DNA of 64,000 nucleotides from positions 3,286,001 through 3,350,000 of the forward strand of contig NC_063019.1 in assembly GCF_020509005.1 (NCBI RefSeq), given 5' to 3'. Both the position numbers and the translations under genes were made by a program. Numbering within the stretch: the stretch's first letter is position 1; each line of letters begins with the position of its first letter. Source of the stretch: Fulvia fulva (Eukaryota; Ascomycota; Dothideomycetes; Mycosphaerellales; Mycosphaerellaceae). Of the stretch, positions 34,601 through 46,023 are shown piece after piece. The notes beneath the pieces were generated by a model. That model was not told the origin of the DNA and did not search any database. It saw only the letters and a list, made by a program, of their open reading frames with translations.

Positions 34601-36590
34601 TAGAGTCCCCCTCTCTTCTAGGTGCCTAGGTCCTTCGGGGTATTAAGGGCAATTACGTTACTCGCTATTAAGTCGAGTACTTCGTCGGCTATAGGGTATG
34701 GCTATATAAGGCTTTCCTAGGAAGGGTAGTATATATTAAAGTCTCCTACTACGATATAGCACCCTTGTCTCTTAAGCGTACTGTCTAGGTGTCTATAGAC
34801 CTCTAGGTCGCGGCTAGACCTCGAGGCTAGCGGTTATATATATAGGTTGTATATCTAGGTACTACCTACGTAGAGGGAGGTAATATCGCCCCCGCCTTCT
34901 TTATCTACGTAGTACACTACCTCCTAGTTGGATTCTAGTATGTCCTTACTAATATAGAAGTACGTACGGGGTCTGCCGTCGCCTCGTAGGTATATCGTAT
35001 AGCCTAGTAACTTATAGGTCGTTAGTCTCTTATAGTACGGGTTAATCTATAGCTCCTAGATTATAAGGACGTAGTAGACGCGCGGGTCCGCCTCGTGTAG
35101 GAAATGGTTCTAGACTATATCCTTGCTATAGTTAACGTTATACTAGATAATACTAAGCGTGTCGAGGCTAGTTATCCGTATCGATAATCATTTCCTCTAT
35201 ATCGTCCTATATCCTACTACCCTATACGTCCTAGTCTACGCCTATCGGCTATATACTAAAGGGGAGCCGGGCCTAGTTAGATTCCCTCGCCGTAGCTAGT
35301 AGAGTACGTAGCCTCCCGTACGCCCTAGGTTACGTATCCTTTCTATCGTTCTCGGCCCTAGGGCGCTTATACCCGACCGCCGCTAGTTAGTTCCGGTATA
35401 GGCTAGCCTTATAGTCGCCGTAGAATCTTAGGGCGACGGTTCTGTTTGTGATTGCCTTGTTTTTCGCTAGTTTCCGCTATAGGCATTCCGTACTATACGA
35501 TAGGTAGTGCCCCGGACAGTTCGTATACCGTCTCGTAGTCGATATATAGTCCCTAGATATATAGTCTCCTATATAGTTCGAGTAGGCCTACTTGTTTATA
35601 TACGTATAGGTTTGGTGTCTATACTATTAGCATTTGAAGCATTAGAGGATACGAAAGGATAAGGAGTACTTTTCTACTATCTTAAGGCTATATTACTAGA
35701 CTAGGCCTTGTTCTATTGCTAGATCCGCCGCTTTCGCGTCTTATAGCTATCCTATTAGCGCCGAGGCCTTCTTACCTTCTAGCCATTTCCGATAGAGCTA
35801 AGTCGCCTTCTAGATTAGAGAGTTAAGAGTAACCGGGTTGTCCTCTTAGAGAGCGCGTAGGAGACCCTAGTTAGTTAGGTCAAACTCCTTAGGCATGTCG
35901 TAGACTAGGATCGTAAATTGTTTCGTTAAGACCTTCGCTAATACCACAACCTTAGATGCCTACTATAGCTATGCCTCTAGGTGCCTCCTAGTAGTAGTAG
36001 AGCTAGTATAGATCTATAGAGTACCGTTAGACTATTAGTTCACTACGACTACCCCTAGTTAGTTAATTCGTTAGGCGAGCTCCTTATTCGATAGCTTCGT
36101 AACTTCGGCCTAGTCTTCCTTTGCTATAATACGGATCGTAACTATATCGTGCGTTAGCCGGGGGCCTAGTATCGATACCGCGACTAATACCTAGCTATAG
36201 GGGTGTTAATTCCGGGTGGCCTTACTAATCGCCTAGGACGTCGTCCTTATTTCTTATTGCCCTCGGTAATACGACAGTATAAGCGCCGTACGTAGCTAAG
36301 TGATCATTACCTATAGAGACCGGTAAGGGAGCTAATCGTTAGTTTCTATACTTTTTACGTCCTCTATAAGTTGCTACTAGTTGTCTTAGGGGGGCTTCGC
36401 CTATAGGGCCGTAGGCGCCGTTAGTACCGTAGCCTAGGCTACTATTACCTAGGAGTTGCCTAATGTAGCTAGGCACCTCCGCGGCGTTTAGAGCTAAAGT
36501 AATAGGGTAAAGAGAGCTTTAAGCTATCTAGATTAAATGAGGTAGAACTCCCTTAGTCCTAGGGGTAGTGGCCTACTTTATATATCGTTA
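31690..36590 (-). mobile_element. LINE-2, Tad-like non-LTR element
   Basis: It is 4901 bp and flanked by a ~11-bp TSD (AATATTATATA at 31679-31689, AACATTATATA at 36591-36601; one C/T difference, RIP-like). The 3' end (left) is an (ATCT)n tail. Minus strand: ORF1 with CCHC zinc knuckles (about 35.5-35.7 kb), endonuclease with a GDFN motif near 34745, RT with GFVDDINILA near 33110-33140, and a Cys/His-rich C-terminus near 32.1 kb. All frames are broken by RIP. It is close kin to LINE-3 but about 110 bp shorter at the 5' end. Confidence 0.85.
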
Positions 36591-37430
36591 AACATTATAT
36601 ATACTTTAGCTCCCTTTTGCCTAGCTATCCTGTCGATCGCCGCTTCGCTAACTTCCTAGATATTAATGTCCGGTAGTGTCGGTACGGGCGGCGTCTCGGT
36701 CGATATCTCGGGCTTAGGTCGTTACTTTATAATCACGTCGGAAGTTATAGTCTAGACTAGATCTCCTTTATCGTCTTCTTTAACGGTGGCTTAATATAGT
36801 AATCGGGTCTTTAGAGCTACTTCGAAGCTTTGCTTAGTAATTATAGGCTCCTACTTATCGTTAATACTCTATACCTAGACTAGCTTGCCGCTCTATAGGT
36901 AATGTTCCTTATAGTACTCCGAGTCGAGGGTTATTATACTAGAGGCAAAGTGGATACCTAGCTAATATTTATCGTACTAAGGTCTACCTAGTACTCTATC
37001 GTATTCTAGATAAGTAACCTAGAACGTTCTCGTTTCTCTATAGCTATTACTAAGCGTGAATTCTATAGTTATACGGTATTCGATCATTTCCGTAGCTATA
37101 GACCTATTAGCTAATCCGAGTACTAATAGGTTATTAAGCTTAGTTAAGGGCAGGTCGTGTTTACGCGTATAAGAAGAGTCAATATAATCTAAGTTAGTAC
37201 CGTCATTAAGGAAAGTCAATGCATATTGCCTATTAGCTACGCCCGGTATTACTAGGTATAAGCTAATAACTAGGTTATATTCTATTTCTACTATCCTAAG
37301 AATATATAATAATAGCTTAAGTCCTTCTAGTAGAGGCTCTACTAGTAGTACTTCCCTTAATTCTTCGTATAACTATTCTTGTTTATATCTACTTACTTCT
37401 ACGCTTAAGTAGTAGACTACGTATTTCCCG
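36591..37430 (-). pseudogene. Gypsy-4 protease, RIPed
   Basis: A 66-codon frame (37019-37219) is open and shows FLNDGTNLDYIDSSYTRKHD, the aspartic-protease active-site region, with the first catalytic-type Asp changed to Asn. LEYDRVLGRP followed by YDKY continues the domain near 36980. The segment joins on to RT sequence at 31.6 kb once LINE-2 is removed. Confidence 0.8.
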
Positions 37431-39715
37431 CCGGTAATTCGACGACGTTAGTACCGCTAGCGTTAGTACCTAGACGACGTTAGTACCGCTAGCGTTAGTA
37501 CCTAGACGTACCGGTATTTCGTACTCGAAGAGCTCGTAGGTACGCTACTATAAGCGGTAACCGGGCTTACGGCACTTCTTATAGAGGCTCTCGCGTATAT
37601 AGCGAGTGTTCTCGGCTTCGTCTAAGATCTTACCGAGACTACTCTTAAAGGGCTTAGGACGGGTCGACTAGGCCTTACGAGGTAGCTTACCGGGAGCTAC
37701 GCCTACTAGCTTATCGTCCTTATCCTTACCGTCCTTCTTATTATTCTTAGGCTTCTTATTACGGGGGTAGAGGCTGTCTAAGATCTTGAAGTCTTTATCG
37801 GCTTAATAAAGGTTATCGATTATATCGCTAAGAGAGGTTAGCCGATACGTTAGATACTTATTAAGGTAGCGGACTATTAGCTTACGTTATAGGTAGTCTA
37901 TCGCGTCTTTACTATTTAGGCCTAGGATGTTTACGTTCTAGCGCTACTTCGGGTAGAAGGACTAGAAGGTGTCCTTACCGTCTATCTTTAGGGAGTATAT
38001 ACGCTCGCGGGCTCGGCCGATAGGGTTACGGTCACTATAGCGATTAGCGAGCTCTTGAATTAGGTAGTTAATACCCTTATATAACTTCTTATTGCTCGTA
38101 AGGACTCTAGAGATAGTAGGAATCTTAGGTCCGACTAACTCCTACGCGTCGCTAGGAGACGTAAGGAGGTTATAGACGAACTTTAATACTACCTTCTTAT
38201 TACGGAAGACCGTATAGTCGACGATAGTTTCTAACTCTAAGAGGAACTTCTTAAGGGAGGGTCCTAATAGCTTACTATCGACAGTACCGATAAACTTCTC
38301 GGGCTTATTAATACCGCGCTAAGTCTTAAAGGGCTGGCTAAGTTCGGTATTGTACCTAACTAGAGACTTAAAGTCGTATACCTACTTCTTCTTCTTAGAA
38401 GAGCGGCGATAAGTACGGGTATCGCTATCTAACTCCGAGTCTTCCTCTAACTCTAAACCTTCGGATAACGGGTCCGAGTCGTTATTATCTATCTTATAAG
38501 AGTGTTTCTTACCCTTCTTAGTTACTCGTCTACCTTCCGCCTTATTATCCTTACCTCTTAAAGAGTTACGACCGTTCTATAGTACGCGGCGTTATAACAT
38601 TACGCGAGATAGCGACGAGCGTACCCTAGACCTACTACGATCCTCGAGTTACTTCTTAAGCTCGTCGACCTAGTTTTGCTAGGATTGATTTAGCTCCTAG
38701 ATGTCGTTCTAGTAGGTCTAAGCCTCTGTCTTATATATGTCGAGGTCTAATTCAAGTGCCCTAATCTTAGAGTCGTTATCGTTAAGCTATTATAGGGCTT
38801 CCTTAGCTTACTTCTTTAGAGACTTGTTTTGTGCTACGAGTACGGCGCTAGAGGAGGGTTTAGGTTAAGCCTTTAGGTTATTAAGTTCCTACTAGACCGC
38901 AATAAGCTACTACTTAGCCTAATTCATCTCTACTCGTACTATGCCTAAGTCCTTCTAATATATATTACGGTGCTTAGTAGCTTCCTCCTTCTTAGTCTTC
39001 TATATATCGCGGTCCTTAACTAATACGTTATACTCGTTACGTATCTACTATTCGTAGCTCCTCTATTTCTCGAGTTCCTGCCCTACCTTACCTAGTTGTT
39101 CGTAAAGGATAGTGACTATCTATATTATATTCCTATACTCTTACTCGGCGCGGCGTAGGATAAAGTAAATAGCCGCTACTGTCTCGGGATCTTATATTAG
39201 CTTAACGAGCTAGTTAGCGTCGAGTTAGAGGAAGTTATTAACTAGGATCCGGAGGGTTTTCGCGACTTATTATATTTCTTCTCCTTCGCCTTCCTCGGTC
39301 GCGCCGTCGTTATCGTAGTCGACTACCGCTATAGCTATACCGTTAACTTCTTAAATCTCGTCGTCGGTAAGGAGGTCGTATAAGTTAAACTTAGTAGGTA
39401 GGTAGGTAACTAGGCGCTATAAGTTCTCGAGTCTCTACTAGATAGCGTCGTCGGTAGCCTACTAATATTCTTAAGTTTATCCTTAAGTCTATATATTAAA
39501 TATAGACTCGCGCCGTACTACTAGGCGTATAGCTAGTAGCGAGCCTCGCTGTCCTTAGGGTCGTACTATATTAGGTACTACTTAGCCTAAGGTAGTATCT
39601 TATACTACGTCGTACTCTTCTATCGTACGCCGCGATTTCTTATCGCGGTTATTAATAATCTACGCTCTTACTAATCCCGTCGTAGCTCTTCTATAGATAT
39701 AGAGACCTAGCTAAG
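37431..39715 (-). pseudogene. Gypsy-4 gag, RIPed
   Basis: This minus-strand gag is homologous to the plus-strand gag of Gypsy-3 (25506-27461), so the two form a large inverted repeat. The Lys/Asp-rich tail and the coiled-coil-like middle part are shared. RIP stops are frequent. Confidence 0.75.
37444..37507. repeat. 32-bp perfect tandem duplication in Gypsy-4
   Basis: Two identical 32-bp units begin GACGTTAGTACC at 37444 and 37476. Each contains GCTAGC flanked by GTTAGTACC repeats. The corresponding site in Gypsy-3 (about 40085-40115) has one unit. Because 32 is not a multiple of three, the duplication would shift the frame near the gag-protease junction. Confidence 0.8.
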
Positions 39716-39873
39716 TATAACGGTTTATAATCGTGTTAATACAAAGTAGCTAGGTACGTAGAAAAGAGGAGCGCGAGGTACGCCGAGGTTATATATAGCC
39801 GAGGCGCGCTAGTGACGCGCGGTCACGTGACCCATATACTAGCTAACTATTTACTAGGCCTAGGGCCGTAATA
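39716..39873 (-). repeat. Gypsy-4 5' LTR
   Basis: 158 bp, partner of 27462-27619. CACGTG is kept at 39834-39839. Confidence 0.9.
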
Positions 39874-40408
39874 GACAAGCTAGTAAGTTTAGGCTCTAAT
39901 AAGCCGACCCGTAAGGCTTAGTCTACCCGACCTAAACTATTTAAGAGTAGCCTTAGTAAGACTATAGACGAAGCTAAGAACACTCGCTATATACGTAAGA
40001 GCCTCTATAATAAGTGTTATAAGCCCGGTTACCGCCTATAGTAGCGTACTTACGAGCTATTCGAGTACGAGATACTAGTACGTCTAGGTACTAACGCTAG
40101 CGGTACTACCGTTATACTACCGGCGGAAAATGCCTAGTCTACTACTTAAGCGTAATAACTAGTAGATATAAAAAGGAGAATATAAGACATAATAAAGAGG
40201 TACTACTAGTAAAGCTACCTAAAGGGCTTAAGCTATTATTATATATTCTTAGGATAGTAGAAATAGAACATAACCCTATTATCGGCTTATACCTCGTAAT
40301 ACTAGGGATAGCTAATAGGCAAAATGCATTCACTTTCCTTAATAACGGTACTAATTCTAAGTATATCGACTTCTCCTATACGTAAAAACACAATCTACCC
40401 TTAATTAA
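39874..40408 (+). pseudogene. Gypsy-3 gag tail (zinc knuckle) and protease start, RIPed
   Basis: Plus-strand continuation after Gypsy-4. A knuckle-like CYKPGYR near 40015 is probably a mutated CCHC. The protease active-site region (FLNNGTNSKYIDFSYT) lies near 40335-40385. It is cut at 40408 by the LTR of Copia-B; the RT of Gypsy-3 resumes at 56696. Confidence 0.75.
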
Positions 40409-40643
40409 TGTTGAATAGGTACGGGTAGATAGTAGCGGAGTGGAGTAAGAGATTAATCTTCAACTGACTAATAGCACGAGCATATAGCAATATATCAGGA
40501 ACCAATATGTTGATTGTGTTAGATGTCTATCTAAGCTAAAGGGGAGAGAAGGTATCTCCCTATAAGCTAAGTTATCGTAGATGCCTTAGGCTGCTAGATC
40601 ACTTCCTAATTATTGACTCCCTTTGAGATACTACATCTTAACA
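40409..40643 (-). repeat. Copia-B 3' LTR
   Basis: 235 bp from TGTTGAATAGG to CATCTTAACA. RIP-type differences from the right LTR occur in both directions, so both copies were mutated. Confidence 0.88.
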
Positions 40644-40699
40644 CTCCTACTCATCTCGTATAGGAGGTTATAGTCTGCTCACTTCCTGTCAATAGTACT

Positions 40700-43600
40700 T
40701 AGACCTTTTTATGACAGGTTTAGCTAGCTTACAAACCTCTAGAAGTATAGACTAGTCTTTGGTTTTATAAACCCGTCTGCAACTATCTTAGAGGTTAGGG
40801 TGTACTTAACAGCAATAAGCCTCCTCTACTAAAGTTTCCTAATAGCGTTATAGGCAATGTTAATATGCTTCGACTTGTTATAAACATGTGCATCTTTTAC
40901 TAGGGTGAGGGCAGCTTGATTGTCACCTCTTAATTGGACTAGTCTCAAATTTGATACAGTCTCCTAGTTTCTAGTGATTCTTAGTTGATAGGAACAGTCT
41001 CCTACTAACTCTAGACAATCCATTTCCCTTAGCAGTGAAGCTAGGAATTAGGACTGCTTCGTATATACATTTATAGCTATATATTCAGCCTCTATTGTAG
41101 ATGTTACTACAGACTTTTGCTTCTTGCTCATCCAAGAAACTGGTGCCCTATAGAGGAAGAAGACATACCTAAGGATTGAGACTCTGTCTACTTTGTCTAT
41201 TATATAATCAGAATCATAGTATCTAATAAGGTGTCCTTTTCTAGACTTTGAGAACTAAAGTCCTAGATTAGGGTATGATCTTAGGTACCTAGTGATCTTC
41301 TTCAAAGCCTTCATGTGGTAGGTAGATAGGTCACTCACAAATGAGCTCATCCTTCCTAGGGCAAAAGCAATGTCTGGCCTTGTAATTATTGCTAGCCACA
41401 TCCAAGTACTATTAATACTCTAGTACTCTGCCTTGTCATACCTCTCATCTATATGGCTTGAAGGTTTGAGGGCCTTATAGCTGTCTATAGGTGAGTGTGT
41501 AGGTGCTGCCTTCTTATAGTTCATTTCTATCTTGGCTAGGCTGTCCCTAATAAAGTGTCCTTGGTCAAGTTTTAGGATTCCTCTATTCCTATCCCTTGTG
41601 ACTCTTATACTAAGGATCTTTTCAGGTTCACCTAGATCTTTGATCTTGAAGATCTTGCCAAGTTCTCTTTTAAACTAGAGAACATCTGTCAACTTTAGTG
41701 TAGCAATTAGAATGTTATCTATATGTATAAGGATTATGATCTCCCTCTTCTTATAGATAAGTAGGTATAGATCCACTTCTGACTGTATAAATCCAATCTC
41801 TCTGAGCTTTGACATATAGAGTTAATTCTAATCTCTAGCTGCTTGCTTAAGTCTATACAAGCTTTTAAGGATTTTGAACACTATGTTTGGTAGAAGCTCA
41901 ACTCCTAGTAGTAGTAACATGAAGATGTCTTTATAGAGGGTGCTTTCTGTGAATGCATTGTTCATATCCACTTAGTAAAGATAAAGATCCTTCTTACACA
42001 CAATAGCTATAAACACCCTAAGGGTGTCCTATCTTACTATAGGTGCAAATGTCTCTATAAAGTCAACACCAAACTTCTATAAGAAGCCCCTTATAACTAG
42101 TCTAGCCTTGAACTTTTCAATAGCTCTACTAATGCTTCTCTTAATATCAAAGACCCATCTTGATGTAACTAGATTTGCTCCTTTTAGTGGAATAGAATTT
42201 TCCTAGGTGTTGTTACTCTATAGAGCATCTAGTTCCTTTTAGATTGCTTCCTTCTAAAGATGTCCCTATTTCTTGTTATTTATAGCATCCTTATAGGATT
42301 TTGGAATTAGGACCTCTTACTTATATATAATAGCTTCTATAGTTGCTACAAAGGCCATTTCCTTAACTTCTTCTAGGAATTCGCTATCCCCTAGTATTGA
42401 ACTGTCTACTGATTATATAGCTACAAAGAAAGCTTAGTGAAAAGTAGTAAGGTTCTCTAAGAGGTCTATTGCTTCTCCCACTTCAGTAGTTAGTTCGGGC
42501 TTAGGGACTATAGATTTTAGGGCTTTCTATTTCATGTCATAGCCCTCAACATTATAGTCAGCCTTTCTCTTTCTAAGGGATGATTTAGGGACCGTCACTT
42601 GTGACCTAGTAACGTCTATTTCCTAGGGATCTAGGGAGCTTCTCTCAATTAGCTAATCGATTTTCTGAAATTCCCCTACGTTCTCCGGAGGCTAGGGAAG
42701 TTGCACAAACAGCTTTCTCGGCTAAGCGACTCTAGGGCTCTCAATTAGCTGATCTATTTCGGGGGGGCTCTAATGGACGCCTAGATAGTAGGTAGATTGT
42801 CCTAAGGATACGTTCTTCCTCGGCCTTCCTAAGGGCTTCCTAGCTAGTGTACTGCTTAGTAGATTCAATATTGGAACATTAAGACCTATATTACCTCTAG
42901 GCTAGTCCTTAAAGAAGTCTATACATGTATGTTGTTTAACAGCTCTCATGTCTAGTTCCTAAAAGAGCTAGGCTTTAGCTATGTTTTCAATATACCTAAT
43001 AAACACTACTTCTTTACCCCTATTTATTAGCTTGTCACTTCTTGCCTATTAAGGTTAGGATCTTGTGTCTATATAGACAACAGCTTTGCATCCCCAAACT
43101 TTCAAATAGTTGATAGTCGGTTTGATACTATCAAAAGCCTTATCTAGTAAAACCTTGAACCTATCGTAATCTAGGCTATTTAGTAGTTTGTTCCTTATAT
43201 AAGTTTGGGCCTCTAGTGCTTTAGGCCAAAATTTAACCGGCATTTTAGCCTCTTTAAGCATTGCCCTTATAGAGTCCTCTAAGGTTTGTATTGACCTCTT
43301 AACTAGTCTATTCTGTAGAGAGTTGTATGCCTTAGTCGGCTCGAGCCTAATCCCTAAATCCTTCTCCTACTGCTTCACTAATATAATAAGTTCTTTTATA
43401 TTGTCAAGTCTTACTGCTTTTAGCTACGCTAATGATTTCCTCTCTACTTTGATCTTCTAGTTCTAGAGAGCAACTGGAGCATCTTCTCTTTTCCTAAGAG
43501 GAAAGGTCCACTTCTTCCTAGAGAAGTTGTTAACAATCTCAAGCTAGTATTTGAATCCTAGTCTTGAGATTAGTAGTAGGCCATATATGTCAATAGATAC

Positions 43601-45450
43601 AAGGGCAAGTCTTTTAGGTCTTCTCTCTATAACTTTGCCTTTGTACTTCTTCATCTTTGCTATTGAGTATACTCTGCACTAGTAAAAGCCATCCTTAGGG
43701 ATAGGAATAGGTTCTTTTAAGTCTGTTACCTTGTAAAGATTCTGGAGCAAATTCTTCCTAAAGTGTACAAATCTTCTATACTAAAGCTCCTACTGCTTTA
43801 GGTCGGTCTCTAATTGAGCAGTCACAAAGGCATTCTCTATTAGTAGTGCACATAATAAGCAATGTGCCCGTTCTTATAGGAGAGGAGAAATCTTATTAAT
43901 AAATAGAACCCCCCTAAGGAGCTTTGTCTAGACAACAGTCTTACTAGAGGGGGAAACAAGAGAAAATGATAGAGGTTGTACACCAAACTGCTTACTAAAC
44001 TGGTTCTATAAAACCAGGTTCACTCCTAGCTTAGGTACAAGCAGGACATCTTCTAAAACAACTTTTCTACTAGCTCTCCTACTCATCTCTGCATTCCCAA
44101 TATAAGTGGCCAATAAAAACCCACCTCCTACTTTGATCCATTTCTTCCTTATTAAGGGAGTTATAGATCTAAAGAGGCAGCTTTGGTCAGTCATATAGGA
44201 TGAAGCATAGGAGTTAAGTAACCACTCTGACGAGGGGAACTTGCCTTAGACTTCTGCAGTTAAGTGAGCCACTTTATCATACTCATCATTATCAGACATT
44301 GTCTCTAGGGATGAGCTACATAGTGACTCTTAGGCGGAGAAACCTTTTCTAGTCTTCTTTGCTTTAGAGGTATAAGACTAGGCCTGGTTCTTCTAGAGTG
44401 ACAGCATGTTAGAGCTGAGTTTCTTCACCATTTTCTTAAGTTCTTCTATAGAGGACTTCTCTCTTAGTGTCCTCCTTAAAGTGGGTGGTAGAGTTCTCTT
44501 CTTCTTGACATGTGTTATATTCTAGGAAGATGGTAGTTAGGAATAAGATCTAAGGACCTTTCTTACCTTAGGCAAACTAGGGCAGTCCTTGATCAGATGA
44601 TCCTTCTTATAGAGAAGGCAGGAGAGTGGTCTTACTAGACCTAAGGGCTTGACCTAGGTGGCTGCTATGCTATACTTAGCCTTAGAGGGATCTAACCTAG
44701 CTTCTTGAGCTTTAAGGATCTTTAAGGTCCTTTTATGATCCATCTTTGGCTGAGCTATAATAGTATCCCTAGCTACATAGTAGTTAGGTGGCAGTGAGCT
44801 TAAGAGCTAGGTCATCCTCACATTAGCTTTCCTGTAATACTGACCCTCTAGGTCAACATCAGCAATCCTTTTTCTAAGAGAAACTAGGTATGTCTATACA
44901 GATCTGATGGTGAACTCTTCACTCATCTTAAAGGTCACAAATTGCTTTATAAGCTTATATGTATAGGTTGGTAGCACCTGGCTATACTTGTTCTAGAGAT
45001 ACACCCACTTCTTAGCAGCTCTTCTAGATTCACATAAGCCCTTAAGCTCAAATTTATCTTCTTCTATAATCCTACTAAGGATACTGAAGTTGTATACTGT
45101 ATTGTATCTTGTCTATATTAGCGTATTGAGGATCTCTTTAGTTGTAGCGTCTTCTTAGAGTTTTAGAGTCTTGCCCTTAATGTTGTCAAAAGACACTTCT
45201 ATTAGGCTATCAATTGTAAAGAATGCTGATTAGCTCTCTATCTTATATCTCTGAAGGTTAAACCATCTCTTCTAATTGTCCCTCCTAAGAATTAGGATTT
45301 TACCTCCCTTCTCCTCTGTCTTCTCTTAGTATAAATCTATAATAAATTGGATGTAATGAAACAAGGTGTGTATGTTCTAAGGTAGTGGCTCAGATCCTGC
45401 TAAGGCTTCTAGTATAGAATAGGAAAGTTCGTAGGTATAGATACTAAGGC
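40700..45450 (-). pseudogene. Copia-B gag-pol, RIPed
   Basis: Recognisable open pieces are the zinc knuckle CLLYKKDHLIKDC near 44600-44640 (one Cys mutated), the pre-integrase segment at 44006-44194 (VVLEDVLLVPKLGVNLVL), and the integrase C-terminal part at 43055-43261 (FWPKALEAQTYIRNKL, LKVWGCKAVV). RT and RNase H follow to about 40.75 kb. Upstream, a UBN2-type gag is visible around 44.7-45.3 kb. The start codon is not clear. Stops of RIP type separate all pieces. Confidence 0.82.
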
Positions 45451-45788
45451 CTACTTAGTAAAGTAAAGAAGGAGCGGTATGAGGTCTCGGGGCTAGGACA
45501 CAGGTCTGTCTCTCCTAGCAGAGCTTCAAATGACTTACTTGAAGTCCTTCTTAATAGTATCTCGATATAGTTCTACCTATAGAGTATCTTTAAGGTATTG
45601 GCTTTAAGTAAGCCGTATAGAGTCCTTGTCTAGGTTACCTATCACTTAGTATCGAACTAAGCTCCTTAATAGGATAGACGGGGTAGACTTCTGATTCCCA
45701 GATGTTTTCTACTACGATAGCAAGGGATATAAGTAACCTATACTGATATAGGTTGCTCTTATTCCTACATAAACCCGGGCTTATAACC

Positions 45789-46023
45789 TATTAAATAGGT
45801 ACGGGTAGATAGTAGCGGAGTAGAGTAAGAGATCAATCTTTAACTGACTAATAGCACGAGTATGTAGCAATATATTAGGAACTAATATATTGATTGTATT
45901 AGATGTCTATCTAAGCTAAAGGGGAGAGAAGGTATCTCCCTACAAGCTAAGTTATCGTGGATACCTTAGGCTGCCAGATCACTTCCTAATTATTGACTCC
46001 CTTTAAGATACTACATCTTAATA
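45789..46023 (-). repeat. Copia-B 5' LTR
   Basis: 235 bp from TATTAAATAGG to CATCTTAATA. The primer-binding site AACCCGGGCTTATAACC (45772-45788) lies directly inside it. Confidence 0.88.

Larger units (their letters stand above)
27462..39873 (-). mobile_element. Gypsy-4, complete LTR element containing LINE-2
   Basis: It is bounded by 158-bp LTRs (27462-27619 and 39716-39873) and a perfect TSD, GACAA (27457-27461 and 39874-39878). The LTRs differ at about six positions, five of RIP type. Order on the minus strand is gag (39715-37431), protease (about 37400-36600), LINE-2 insertion, RT, RNase H, integrase (31689-27620). It is the same family as Gypsy-3, into whose gag it is inserted in inverse orientation. 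Confidence 0.9.
40409..46023 (-). mobile_element. Copia-B, LTR retrotransposon with mismatched flanks
   Basis: It is 5615 bp with 235-bp LTRs (40409-40643 and 45789-46023; TGTT..AACA, right copy TATT..AATA). Gene order on the minus strand is gag, integrase, RT, RNase H. It is related to but distinct from Copia-A. RIP is lighter than in the Gypsy elements. The flanks differ: ATTAA on the left (Gypsy-3 protease) and ATAAC on the right (3'-truncated Gypsy-5), so no TSD is evident. Confidence 0.88.

Noticed and set aside
37444..37507. Possible CRISPR-like repeat array
   Set aside because: Only two contiguous 32-bp units without spacers, inside a fungal retroelement.
40428..40445. GTAGCGGAGTGGAG shared by the Copia-B LTR and the small element near 2604
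   Set aside because: A single short match in unrelated context; no further similarity, so probably chance.
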